Assembly (NCBI GenBank): GCA_944324465.1
Contig: CALUWI010000008.1
Coordinates: 1-64,000 of the forward strand
Length of the DNA stretch: 64,000 bases
Direction of reading: 5' to 3'
Source of the DNA: an uncultured Mucispirillum sp.
Lineage (GTDB): Bacteria; Chrysiogenota; Deferribacteres; Deferribacterales; Mucispirillaceae
Below are positions 8,485-16,769 of this stretch, piece by piece. The position numbers and the translations under genes are program-made. The notes beneath the pieces were generated by a model that worked only from the letters and a program-made list of their open reading frames with translations, was not told the origin of the DNA and did no database searches. Numbering within the stretch: position 1 is the first letter of the stretch; each line of letters begins with the position of its first letter.

Positions 8485-8820
8485 TTATAAATTATAGGCT
8501 TTTCTTAAAATATTTTCAGGATTTTCTTTAATAAGGTTGCTGAAAAGTCTGATAATTCGTTTATTGTCTTCTATATTATTGCCACGGGCTATATTATCTA
8601 ATGCATTATTTATTACATTATCCACATATATTTTAGTAGGTGTGGAAAGTGTTTTTGGAGTTTGCAATGTAGAAAGAGATAAAGTATCAGTATTTAAACT
8701 TTCTTTTTCAACTGCATACTCATCATTTGATGGTGCCTGTGCAATAATATTTGTATTTTTTTCTGTGTGAGTATTATACAAACTACTTTGAAAAGCTCCG
8801 TTTATATTTTGAGTAACCAT
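8485..8820 (-). CDS. unrecognised 111-residue protein behind a sigma-54-like promoter
   Basis: I do not recognise the family. The N-terminal 60 residues are polar, Asn/Ser/Thr rich and probably disordered, including a DTLSLS patch. The C-terminal 45 residues (from VDNVINNALDNIARG) look helical. There is no signal peptide, membrane segment or cysteine. The start is set by AAGGAG about eight bases upstream. A sigma-54-like element 40 bases before the start suggests a flagellar regulon member, since sigma-54 often drives flagellar genes. It somewhat resembles small flagellar regulators in size, but FlgM identity is not supported. Confidence 0.7.
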   Translation of the reverse strand: MVTQNINGAFQSSLYNTHTEKNTNIIAQAPSNDEYAVEKESLNTDTLSLSTLQTPKTLSTPTKIYVDNVINNALDNIARGNNIEDNKRIIRLFSNLIKENPENILRKAYNL

Positions 8821-8860
8821 AGCCGCACTCCTTAAAAGTAATATTGTAATAATTTACTAT

Positions 8861-8875
8861 CAAAAAGCGTGCCAA
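8861..8875 (-). promoter_or_regulatory. sigma-54-like (-24/-12) promoter
   Basis: The minus strand reads TTGGCACGCTTTTTG followed by AT. This gives the full -24 element TTGGCACG and, exactly ten bases after its GG, TTGA in place of the consensus TTGC at -12. The predicted start lies about 28 bases before the ribosome-binding site and ATG of the 8485-8820 gene. One -12 mismatch keeps this below certainty. Confidence 0.5.
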
Positions 8876-8885
8876 ATATTATTAT

Positions 8886-9473
8886 TTAGAAACTGGAACA
8901 TATAAGCAGTTCTTTTTGTGCATTCATATTATTTCTAAAGCGTCTTTTATACATATCAAACTTAAATGGGAGCTGTGCTTTATTACGGTATCGCATTTTT
9001 TTGGTAGATTCTATAATATTTTTAAATATAGAAAAATCATATACAGCAGGCACTGCATTATTTGTGCAGTGAGTGCATATTTTTTCAATCAGTTCTGATT
9101 CTGCTGCAAGAATAAAAAATATATTTGCTGTTGTATATATTTTGTCATCAAAAATATCATTTATTAATATTAGAGAGCATGGTGAATAAACATGCAAATC
9201 TTTAATGCGGTGGTTTTGAAACCAGTGGCAGTATATATTATTAAGTCCTGTGAAACTGCAAAATCCTTTAACACATGAAAAATTTAACTCTTGGATTTTT
9301 AAGCTGCCCGCATTAATAAATTTATCAATACCATCTATCACATTGGAGTTTTTTAATTCTATTGAAAAATCAATAGACACTTCATTTAATACAAGTTTTC
9401 TGATATATAAAATTATTTCACTGTAAGACAGCTGTTTGTATGAATTTCCGCCTACAATAAGATTATATTTCAT
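8886..9473 (-). CDS. unrecognised 195-residue cytoplasmic protein
   Basis: I do not recognise a domain. There is no signal peptide or clear membrane span. Six cysteines are spread through the chain, including ICTHC near residue 132, but without a recognisable metal or cluster motif. The C-terminal 35 residues are basic (YKRRFRNNMN). A good minus-strand promoter (9524-9552) and the AGGAG before the ATG show it is a real gene. It is divergent from the his operon and may share a transcript with the sigma-54-linked gene downstream, which also has its own promoter. Confidence 0.65.
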   Translation of the reverse strand: MKYNLIVGGNSYKQLSYSEIILYIRKLVLNEVSIDFSIELKNSNVIDGIDKFINAGSLKIQELNFSCVKGFCSFTGLNNIYCHWFQNHRIKDLHVYSPCSLILINDIFDDKIYTTANIFFILAAESELIEKICTHCTNNAVPAVYDFSIFKNIIESTKKMRYRNKAQLPFKFDMYKRRFRNNMNAQKELLICSSF

Positions 9474-9523
9474 AAAAAACTCCTAGTGTAAAGATATTAA
9501 TACTCTTTTTATTTCATTAATGC

Positions 9524-9552
9524 ATAGTATATTAGAAAGAATAATATGTCAA
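9524..9552 (-). promoter_or_regulatory. promoter of the 8886-9473 gene
   Basis: On the minus strand TTGACA (9547-9552) is followed by 17 bases and TACTAT (9524-9529). An alternative -10, TATACT, would leave a 15-base spacer. Confidence 0.6.
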
Positions 9553-9576
9553 CACAAAATGTAAAATCAGTGAAGT

Positions 9577-9606
9577 TTGACAAGATGATAAAAGTACACA
9601 TATAGT
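9577..9606 (+). promoter_or_regulatory. promoter of the his-rsmI gene string
   Basis: TTGACA (9577-9582), an 18-base spacer and TATAGT (9601-9606) point toward hisB, leaving an approximately 115-base leader. The leader contains no histidine-codon run or obvious attenuator that I can see. Confidence 0.6.
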
Positions 9607-9731
9607 TTATAGATATAATAATGGAGTAAGTGGCACATAATAAAAGACAATAAAAATAAAAGAGTTAGAAAAATACTTTATTTTTTTTACTATATATTAT
9701 ACAATACAAGAAAATATATTTAGGTGATTAA

Positions 9732-10313
9732 ATGTCAAGACAGTTTAAAGGCAGCCGCAATACAAAAGAAACTCAGATAGACATATCTTTAGATTTAGAA
9801 AAATATGATTACAGCATATCTACAGGTATAGGTTTTTTTGACCATATGCTGGAGCTTTTTGCTCATCATGGCTCATTTGGGCTTGAAGTAAAAGCATCTG
9901 GTGATACTCATATCGATTTTCACCATACTGTAGAAGATACAGGCATACTTTTAGGGCAGGCTTTTTACAATGCAGCAGGTGATAAGAAAGGCATAAAAAG
10001 ATACGGCTTTTTTAAAGTGCCAATGGATGAAGCATTAGTAGAATGTGTTATAGATTTTGGCGGCAGACCATATCTATCATACAGTTTAGAGTTTTCAACA
10101 CAAAAATGCGGCGATTTTGATATGGAATTAGTAGAAGAATTTTTCCGAGCTTTTGCCTATAATGCAAAAATTAATCTGCATATCATTATGCATAAAGGCG
10201 GTAATTCTCACCATGTATCAGAAGCTGCATTTAAGTCATTTGCAAGAGCATTGCGTGATGCATTAACAATAGAAAATGACAGATTAATGTCTACAAAAGG
10301 AATAATAGAATAA
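9732..10313 (+). CDS. hisB: imidazoleglycerol-phosphate dehydratase
   Basis: HisB dehydrates imidazole glycerol phosphate to imidazole acetol phosphate in histidine synthesis. The monofunctional 193-residue form lacks the N-terminal phosphatase of E. coli HisB. Family motifs are FFDHMLELFAHHG, the metal-binding DFHHTVEDTG and later GGNSHHVSEAAFK. It is first in a his trio (hisB-hisH-hisA), so the rest of the pathway is encoded elsewhere. Confidence 0.97.
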   Translation: MSRQFKGSRNTKETQIDISLDLEKYDYSISTGIGFFDHMLELFAHHGSFGLEVKASGDTHIDFHHTVEDTGILLGQAFYNAAGDKKGIKRYGFFKVPMDEALVECVIDFGGRPYLSYSLEFSTQKCGDFDMELVEEFFRAFAYNAKINLHIIMHKGGNSHHVSEAAFKSFARALRDALTIENDRLMSTKGIIE

Positions 10314-10314
10314 T

Positions 10315-10929
10315 ATGATTACAATAATAGATTTTGGCGGCGGTAATCTCCGCAGTGTTCAAAAATCCATAGAATATGTTGGATTTAAAGCAGAAATCAC
10401 ATCAGATGCAGAGATAGTTAGAAAAGCAAGCCACATAGTTTTTCCCGGCAACGGTGCATTTGGCGACTGTATGGCAGGTATGAAAAAACAGGGGCTTATA
10501 TCTGCAGTTGATGAATTTATCCAAAAAGGCAACCCATTTTTAGGAATATGTATAGGTATGCAGGCTCTTTTTGAAAAAAGCTATGAATTTGGAGTACATG
10601 CTGGGCTTGGATATATTAAAGGTGTAGTGAAAAGGTTTCCTGATGAACTTATAAATAAAGGTATGAAGATACCTCATACTGGCTGGAACAGTGTTCATTT
10701 TAAAGAAAATCACCCAGTATTTAAAAATATTAAGCAGGATTCTTATTTTTACTTTGTACATTCTTTTTACGGCGAATGTGCAGATGAAAAAAATGTGCAG
10801 GGCAAAACTAACTACGGTATAGATTTTGTTTCTGCCGTTACATATGAAAATATAACTGGTGTGCAGTTCCACCCAGAAAAAAGCCAGCAGGCAGGGCTTA
10901 AACTGCTGGAAAATTTTTGTAATTTATAA
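10315..10929 (+). CDS. hisH: imidazole glycerol phosphate synthase, glutaminase subunit
   Basis: HisH releases ammonia from glutamine and channels it to HisF, which is not in this window. The 204-residue class I amidotransferase shows the nucleophile elbow GICIGMQ (cysteine), the PHTGWN block, and the His/Glu pair of the triad in VQFHPEKS. It begins one base after hisB ends. Confidence 0.96.
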   Translation: MITIIDFGGGNLRSVQKSIEYVGFKAEITSDAEIVRKASHIVFPGNGAFGDCMAGMKKQGLISAVDEFIQKGNPFLGICIGMQALFEKSYEFGVHAGLGYIKGVVKRFPDELINKGMKIPHTGWNSVHFKENHPVFKNIKQDSYFYFVHSFYGECADEKNVQGKTNYGIDFVSAVTYENITGVQFHPEKSQQAGLKLLENFCNL

Positions 10930-10947
10930 GAGTGATGAGGTTATAAA

Positions 10948-11667
10948 ATGATAATTATACCAGCTATTGATTTACTTGATGAGAAAGTAGTAAGGCTTAA
11001 AAAAGGTATTATGGAAGATGCTACAGAATACGGCCATGACCCTAGAGATATTGCATTAATGTTTGCAGAGCTTGGTGTGGAAAGGCTGCATATTGTAGAC
11101 TTAAATGGGGCAAGAACTGGTGAAAACCAAAACTTTAATATCATAAAAGAAGTAGTAGAAAAATCAAAACTGCAGATAGAAGTAGGCGGGGGCATTAGAG
11201 ATATGGCTCGTCTTGATGCATATATGGATATGGGCATAAGCTATGCTATACTTGGCACAGTTGCTGTTAAAGACCCAGAATTTGTAAAGGCTGCTGCAAA
11301 AAAATATCCAAATAAAATAATATTAGGAATTGATGCAAAAAATATGATGGCAGCAACAGAGGGCTGGTATGAAGAAAGTTCTCTGTCAGTTTTAGATGTA
11401 ATCAAAAGATATGAAGGCTGTCAGATAGACAGTGTGATTTTTACAGATATAGAAAAAGACGGTATGCTTGCAGGTATTAATCTGGAACAGATAAAAAAAG
11501 TGGCAGATAATTCTATATTTCCAGTAATTGCATCAGGCGGTGTATCTGGAATTGATGATATTAAGCTCTTAAGAAGTATGGACCATAAAAATATTAAAGG
11601 CTGTATTGTAGGCAAAGCCATATATGAAAATAAAATTAATTTAGAAGAAGTCTTTAATCAAAGGTAG
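10948..11667 (+). CDS. hisA: phosphoribosylformimino-5-aminoimidazole carboxamide ribotide isomerase
   Basis: HisA performs the Amadori rearrangement of ProFAR in histidine synthesis. The 239-residue TIM barrel has the IIPAIDLLDEKVVRL opening with its catalytic aspartate, the EVGGGIRD phosphate loop and the second phosphate loop ASGGVSGIDDI. TDIEKDGML provides the second catalytic aspartate. It follows hisH by 18 bases. Confidence 0.96.
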   Translation: MIIIPAIDLLDEKVVRLKKGIMEDATEYGHDPRDIALMFAELGVERLHIVDLNGARTGENQNFNIIKEVVEKSKLQIEVGGGIRDMARLDAYMDMGISYAILGTVAVKDPEFVKAAAKKYPNKIILGIDAKNMMAATEGWYEESSLSVLDVIKRYEGCQIDSVIFTDIEKDGMLAGINLEQIKKVADNSIFPVIASGGVSGIDDIKLLRSMDHKNIKGCIVGKAIYENKINLEEVFNQR

Positions 11668-11675
11668 AAAATAAT

Positions 11676-12152
11676 ATGAAAAAAATTCCATTACTAATTG
11701 ATATGCTTGCAACAGGCTTATATATGGGTAAAATTCCATTTATGCCTGGTACATTTGGAAGCCTTGTGGCAATTCCTGTTGGTTATTTATGTACATTTTT
11801 ACCAGTGTATGGGAAATTCTCAGTATTTGCATTTATCTTTTTTCTAGGGGTTTATGTTTCAGGCAGATATTCTTTAGTTTCAGGTATTGAAGACCCGGGC
11901 TGTGTTGTAATAGATGAGGTGGCAGGGTTATTACTTTTTTATATTATTTTTCCATTTAAGCCTGTTTATATTTTAGCAGGTTTTATCTTATTTAGATTTT
12001 TTGATATATTAAAGCCATTTCCTGTCAGTTTTTTTGACAGAATAAAAAACGGCTGGGGTATAATGCTTGATGATATTGCAGCAGGCTTGTATGCTGTTGC
12101 AGTATGGTTTATTGTAGTAAAAATTTTGGAATATTATAATATTGTATTATAA
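11676..12152 (+). CDS. pgpA: phosphatidylglycerophosphatase A
   Basis: PgpA dephosphorylates phosphatidylglycerophosphate to phosphatidylglycerol at the inner membrane. The 158-residue integral membrane protein has the family opening PGTFGSLVAIP. It also has acidic motifs DEVAGLLL and FDRIKNGWGIMLDDIAAGL, and four hydrophobic segments. Its stop overlaps the next ATG as TAATG. Confidence 0.93.
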   Translation: MKKIPLLIDMLATGLYMGKIPFMPGTFGSLVAIPVGYLCTFLPVYGKFSVFAFIFFLGVYVSGRYSLVSGIEDPGCVVIDEVAGLLLFYIIFPFKPVYILAGFILFRFFDILKPFPVSFFDRIKNGWGIMLDDIAAGLYAVAVWFIVVKILEYYNIVL

Positions 12153-13384
12153 TGGAGTATAAATCTATGCGTTCATGTATTTTAAGTATTGGTTCAGAGC
12201 TTTTAGAAGGAAGTGTTGTAGATACTAATTCTGCATTTATTGCAAGTAATCTTGCTCATTACGGCTCTGCACCAGATATGATACGCATGGTTCAGGATAA
12301 CAGGGAAGAAATAGTTTCTCTTTTTAAATCACTTTCAAAAGAATTTGATGTAATACTTACTACTGGCGGTCTAGGACCTACTTTTGATGATATAACTGCA
12401 GAATGTTTAGCTTCTGCCTGCGGTGTGGAAGTTACTCTTAATGAAAAAGCATATAATCACATGAAAGAAAGCCTTGAAAGGGCAGGTGTAACTGTTAGAA
12501 AAGAGCATAAGCATCAGTCTATGCTGCCTAAAGACTGCAGCCTTTACTATAATGAAAAAGGCACTGCTGCAGGCTTTGGTATGCACTTAAACAGGGCAGA
12601 TATTATATGTATGCCTGGAGTGCCTGTTGAAATGAAAACTATGTTTACAGATGAAGTGCTTCCAGTTTTAAAGGAAAAATTTTCTCTTGAAGAAATCATA
12701 TATAAAGATTTGCATTTTCTTTCGATTCCAGAATCAGATGTAGATGCAGTTATAAGAAATTTAAATATCAGCAGTGAAACTGAATGTATTATAAATGCAG
12801 GCAGCGGCAAGATTGTAGTAAAATTAAGGGGACATAACAGCCAGGAAATTAAAAGTATTTCAGAAAAACTTTCATCTCATTTTAAAGACCATTATTTAGG
12901 GGATAATATTGTAGATGAGGCAAAATTAATAATAGATTTATTAAGAGAAAGAGATAAAAAAATATCTTTTGCAGAAAGCTGTACAGGCGGTTTATTATCA
13001 GAATATATTACAAATATAAGCGGTGCATCAGATGTATTTATGGGTTCTGTAGTAAGCTATGATAATGCAGTAAAGCAGAATGTATTAAAAGTGCCTGAAG
13101 AAATATTAAAAGAGTATGGTGCAGTCAGCGAAGAATGTGCTTCTTTTATGGCTCAGGGTGTAAAAGATTTAATGAAAACAGATTATTCTGTATCTATTAC
13201 AGGTATTGCAGGTCCAGGTGGAGGAACTGACGCTAAACCTGTTGGACTTGTATATATTGGCGTAGCATCTAAAAAAGGTATATCAGTATATAAAAATATT
13301 TTTAACGGCGACAGGCAGCAGGTCAGAATGAGAAGTGCAAAAAAGGCACTCTTTTATCTTTTAAATGCTGTAAAAGAGAATTAA
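12152..13384 (+). CDS. cinA: CinA-family NMN amidohydrolase / nicotinamide-nucleotide recycling protein
   Basis: The two-domain protein has about 410 residues. An N-terminal molybdopterin-binding-like domain (LSIGSELLEGSVVDTNS, TTGGLGPTFDD) is followed by the C-terminal PncC amidohydrolase domain (FAESCTGGLLSEYIT, GIAGPGGGT), which deamidates NMN. The first ATG overlaps the pgpA stop. An in-frame ATG at 12167 has GGAG nine bases upstream and may be the true start, shortening the protein by five residues. Confidence 0.93.
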   Translation: MEYKSMRSCILSIGSELLEGSVVDTNSAFIASNLAHYGSAPDMIRMVQDNREEIVSLFKSLSKEFDVILTTGGLGPTFDDITAECLASACGVEVTLNEKAYNHMKESLERAGVTVRKEHKHQSMLPKDCSLYYNEKGTAAGFGMHLNRADIICMPGVPVEMKTMFTDEVLPVLKEKFSLEEIIYKDLHFLSIPESDVDAVIRNLNISSETECIINAGSGKIVVKLRGHNSQEIKSISEKLSSHFKDHYLGDNIVDEAKLIIDLLRERDKKISFAESCTGGLLSEYITNISGASDVFMGSVVSYDNAVKQNVLKVPEEILKEYGAVSEECASFMAQGVKDLMKTDYSVSITGIAGPGGGTDAKPVGLVYIGVASKKGISVYKNIFNGDRQQVRMRSAKKALFYLLNAVKEN

Positions 13385-13385
13385 T

Positions 13386-14342
13386 ATGGGTATATTTGGT
13401 AAAGACAGGGAATTATTTAAGCCAGAATATAATAAAAATCAATATTCAATCCAGTCAACCACCCGCCAGTCTTATAGCCAAAAAGAAGTTACTTTAGAAG
13501 AAAATATCAGCTTAAGGTGTCCTATAGATAATCTGCAGAAAATATGGGCAAAAAATTTTATAATGCTTACTCTGCTGCCTTTATTATTCATAGCATCAAT
13601 CGGATTGTTAGAAGCATATATTGGCAGTGAATTTATGTTATTAACTGTTACTGTCTTATTTCTTATTATATATGCAGGTATCTGGCTGCAGAATATGCAC
13701 ATGAAAGATAAGCTGGTTAATACTTATGTTGATAGAAAAACAAAATTTTATGAACTGCTTTATAAAAGAATGTCAGAAAAATATACTGTTGCAGCAGAAT
13801 GTGCTGATAAAATAAATGAATATATAAGAATATTCCCTAAAAAATATAAAATGCATACTGCATTAAAAGAAATTACTGGTATTGTATTATTTTTTGTACT
13901 TTTTACTGCATGGGTGTTTTTTTTAATTGGAGCATTAACAACAATAAGTGTAGAAAAATATTTTCCTTATGAAAGTTCTTTTCAGTTATTAATTACATTA
14001 ATAGTGGTATTTGGCATAGTCCTGATTATAATATATAAATTATTTATAATTAACCCATTAAAGCGTAAAAATGAAATATGGTATGAAATAAGTTTATTTG
14101 AAAAAAATGTAACAGATACTTTGCAGCAGATAATTCCAGATAATGATGCAAATAAAAAAACAGTTAACTATCCTGTTGATAAAACATTAAAACAGCCGTT
14201 TGCTCTTTATTTTATAGTAAGTATTTTAACAGGTTTCTTTTTTATAATATGGGATTATCAAATGGTAATGGCTAAACAGAAATATTTATCAAAAGCATAC
14301 CTTGTTGAAGATTATTTTGCAGAACTTGTATGGAGCAGATAA
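13386..14342 (+). CDS. membrane protein, first of three tandem paralogues
   Basis: The function is not recognised. The 318-residue protein has a polar N-terminus, a pair of membrane helices (about 58-105), a soluble helical segment, a second pair (about 158-215), another soluble stretch and a final C-terminal helix (about 272-292). The pattern TLKQPFALYFIVSILTG...WDY...VEDYF repeats in the products at 14342-15011 and 15042-15812, so these three genes arose by duplication. It begins one base after cinA. The context of lipid and cofactor genes gives no clear functional hint. Confidence 0.8.
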   Translation: MGIFGKDRELFKPEYNKNQYSIQSTTRQSYSQKEVTLEENISLRCPIDNLQKIWAKNFIMLTLLPLLFIASIGLLEAYIGSEFMLLTVTVLFLIIYAGIWLQNMHMKDKLVNTYVDRKTKFYELLYKRMSEKYTVAAECADKINEYIRIFPKKYKMHTALKEITGIVLFFVLFTAWVFFLIGALTTISVEKYFPYESSFQLLITLIVVFGIVLIIIYKLFIINPLKRKNEIWYEISLFEKNVTDTLQQIIPDNDANKKTVNYPVDKTLKQPFALYFIVSILTGFFFIIWDYQMVMAKQKYLSKAYLVEDYFAELVWSR

Positions 14343-15011
14343 TGGATAATATTTTCAGCAGCAATATAAGCCAAAGAAGTGAAGAAGGAAATATTGGAAA
14401 AAATCAATGGAATATCTTTAAAAAATTTTGCCTGTGGGCTGCAGCAGCTGCTGTAATTCCATTTATAATAGTACAAATTATTAATGGTATTTTCTATTTA
14501 TTTAATCTATCTGAAACCTTATTTTTTGATGTTAGAAATGTAATTTATTTATTACAGACAATATTTTTTATTATAATAAGCATAGCGGCTATTTTTAAAT
14601 TCTTTTACTATGGTGATAAAGGTGTAAATCATCTTGTTAAAAGAAAGGCAGATTTTTATAATACTGTATATAATATATTAAGTAAAAAATATTCTTTTAG
14701 TAATGAAGAACTGGCGAAATTAAAAATACAGAACACTGGTTTTGAAGATAAATGCAGACTAAACTCATACTATTTAGTACCAATAGGCTTGTTTGGTCCG
14801 CCTTTTAATGTCTAAAAATATTATAGAAAATCCACTGCGTTTAGATATAGATAATAAGTTTCAGAAGCCTTATTTATTATTAGTAATTATGTCTATAATA
14901 ATACCTGCTCTGTATTTTGTTGTAGAGATAGATAATACAAATGCAGAAAAAAAATATTTAAAAATGATTTATCCTGTTGAAGATAAATTATTAGAAATTT
15001 TAGAATATTAA
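14342..15011 (+). pseudogene. decayed middle paralogue: internal deletion plus frameshift
   Basis: The first frame (14342-14815; ATG overlapping the previous stop as TAATG) carries the N-terminal third with one membrane pair, then runs out at GLFGPPFNV. The C-terminal module (ENPLRLDIDNKFQKPY...IYPVEDKLLEIL) lies in another frame, ending at 15011. Compared with the intact neighbours, about 100 residues including the second membrane pair are missing between the pieces. The simplest reading is a deletion that also shifted the frame near 14780-14815. Two short separate proteins are possible, though the second piece has no good ribosome-binding site. Confidence 0.65.
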
Positions 15012-15041
15012 TTATATTATATATATTGAGAGGTCATATAT

Positions 15042-15812
15042 ATGGTAAATCTGGTATATAATCAGCTGCAGGAAAATATTTTAGAAAGGCAGAAAGTAGA
15101 TAAGCCGCTTATAAACTGGTTTCTGCTTACTTTTGTTTTAAGCTGGCTTACATTAGGTATTGCTTTAGTGTATGTATTTGTAAAGCGTATCTTAAGGGTG
15201 GATAAATATATAAGAAGAAAGTATGAATTTTTTGATATGGTTATCCATTTCATAGAGCTTGAATCAAATGAAAGAGGGCTTGATAACTACGAAAAATACA
15301 TGTCAGATTTAAAAAGCAGGCTTGCAAGGTTTCAAAGAGAAGTGCGTCCATTAATGCCTTTTGTAATAAAAGCATTTATACCAGTTATTATATTCACTTT
15401 ATTTGTTATTCTTTTTATACTTTTTACTGGTTTATCAAATATATCTGTTGTAACATTAACGGCAGTGCTTGTAATATGGGGTATTGATACAGCAGTAGTT
15501 GTATTAATATATATCTATAGAATGAATAGAATATGGGATGATATACAGCAGTTTGAAAGCGAGATGTATGATACTATAAGTCAGGTGTTTATGTCGCTTA
15601 AACTTCTTGACCATCCAGTTATATACTGCACAGACCCAAGAATTAAAAAAGATTTTACTATTTATACTATATTAGGCTTTGTAACAGGTGGAATTTGGTT
15701 TTTAGTATGGGATTATTATGTCCATACAGCACCAGATGATATGTACCAGACATTTCACAAGGCAGAAGATATTATGGTAGAAGTTGTAAAATCATGCTGT
15801 AAAAGGGATTAA
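15042..15812 (+). CDS. membrane protein, third tandem paralogue
   Basis: The 256-residue protein is shorter at the N-terminus than the first copy. It keeps the layout: membrane helix (about 25-47), soluble helix, two membrane helices (about 105-150), soluble segment, and a C-terminal helix with GGIWFLVWDYYVHTAPDDMY. The arginine-rich segment after the first helix should be cytoplasmic. Function is unknown. GAGAGG precedes the ATG, and the gene lies 31 bases after the broken copy and seven bases before ribF. Confidence 0.8.
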   Translation: MVNLVYNQLQENILERQKVDKPLINWFLLTFVLSWLTLGIALVYVFVKRILRVDKYIRRKYEFFDMVIHFIELESNERGLDNYEKYMSDLKSRLARFQREVRPLMPFVIKAFIPVIIFTLFVILFILFTGLSNISVVTLTAVLVIWGIDTAVVVLIYIYRMNRIWDDIQQFESEMYDTISQVFMSLKLLDHPVIYCTDPRIKKDFTIYTILGFVTGGIWFLVWDYYVHTAPDDMYQTFHKAEDIMVEVVKSCCKRD

Positions 15813-15819
15813 TATTTGT

Positions 15820-16761
15820 ATGGAAGTAGTTTACGGACTTGAAAATTTATCTATAAAAGAAAGATGTGCAGTCTGCATTGGCAATTTTGACGGACTGCAT
15901 TTAGGCCACAGGCTTATAATATCAGTATTAAAAAAGGAGGCAGCTCGTCGTGGCTTAAAAAGTGTGATTATGACATTTGAGCCACATCCTTTTAAATATT
16001 TTAATAAGCCAATAAAGCTTATTTCTACCCCTGCAAAAAGAATGGATAAATTTTTAGCACAGGAAACTGATTATCTTGTAGTAGCAGAGTTTAATGAAAG
16101 CCTTGCAGGTTTAAGCCCTGAGCAGTTTGTAAAAGATGTGCTTGTGGAGAAACTGCATGCAGAACTTGTGATTGTCGGTACAGATTACAGATTTGGAAGC
16201 GGGAAAACGGGAAATACAACACTTTTAGCTCGTCTTGGTGAAAAATACGGCTTTAAGTGTATGTTTGCTCATAAGCTGAAAGACGAAAACGGTATAGATA
16301 TATCAAGCTCACGAATCCGTGCATTATTAGAGCAGGGTCAGGTGGAAGAAGCCGGCAGGTTTTTGTCATGCCCATATAGTTTAGAGGGTGAAGTTATCCA
16401 TGGCGATAAAATGGGCAGAACTTTTGGATACCCTACTATGAATTTAAAAGCTGTAAATGAAATGATACCAGCCTTTGGAGTGTATGCTGCAAAAGTTAAA
16501 ATTAAAGATGAAATATATAATGCAATGGCATATATTGGCAAAAGACCTACTATAAATCATGGGCTTGAATTAAGGGTAGAAGCAAATATTTTTGATTTTA
16601 ATGAAGAAATTTATGGAGAATATGCAGAAATAATATTGTATAAATACATACGAAGTGATATAAAGTTTAATTCATTTGATGAATTAATTGCTCAAATGGG
16701 TAAAGATAAAGAAGAAATACAAGCATATTTTAAAAATATAGATAATTTTAAAAAAGATTAG
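15820..16761 (+). CDS. ribF: bifunctional riboflavin kinase / FAD synthetase
   Basis: RibF phosphorylates riboflavin to FMN and adenylates it to FAD. The 313-residue protein has the N-terminal nucleotidyltransferase motifs GNFDGLHLGH and ISSSRIR, then the C-terminal kinase motifs GRTFGYPTMNL and IGKRPTI. Length is normal. It is followed eight bases later by rimO. Confidence 0.96.
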   Translation: MEVVYGLENLSIKERCAVCIGNFDGLHLGHRLIISVLKKEAARRGLKSVIMTFEPHPFKYFNKPIKLISTPAKRMDKFLAQETDYLVVAEFNESLAGLSPEQFVKDVLVEKLHAELVIVGTDYRFGSGKTGNTTLLARLGEKYGFKCMFAHKLKDENGIDISSSRIRALLEQGQVEEAGRFLSCPYSLEGEVIHGDKMGRTFGYPTMNLKAVNEMIPAFGVYAAKVKIKDEIYNAMAYIGKRPTINHGLELRVEANIFDFNEEIYGEYAEIILYKYIRSDIKFNSFDELIAQMGKDKEEIQAYFKNIDNFKKD

Positions 16762-16769
16762 GAATGTAG

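Noticed and set aside
8485-8820. FlgM anti-sigma factor
   Set aside because: Size and the DTLSLS patch are suggestive, but the characteristic C-terminal sigma-28-binding helices are not recognisable.
14793-15011. Independent 72-residue protein
   Set aside because: It would begin with TTG without a good ribosome-binding site, and its sequence is the C-terminal module of the flanking paralogues, so it is treated as part of the broken middle copy.
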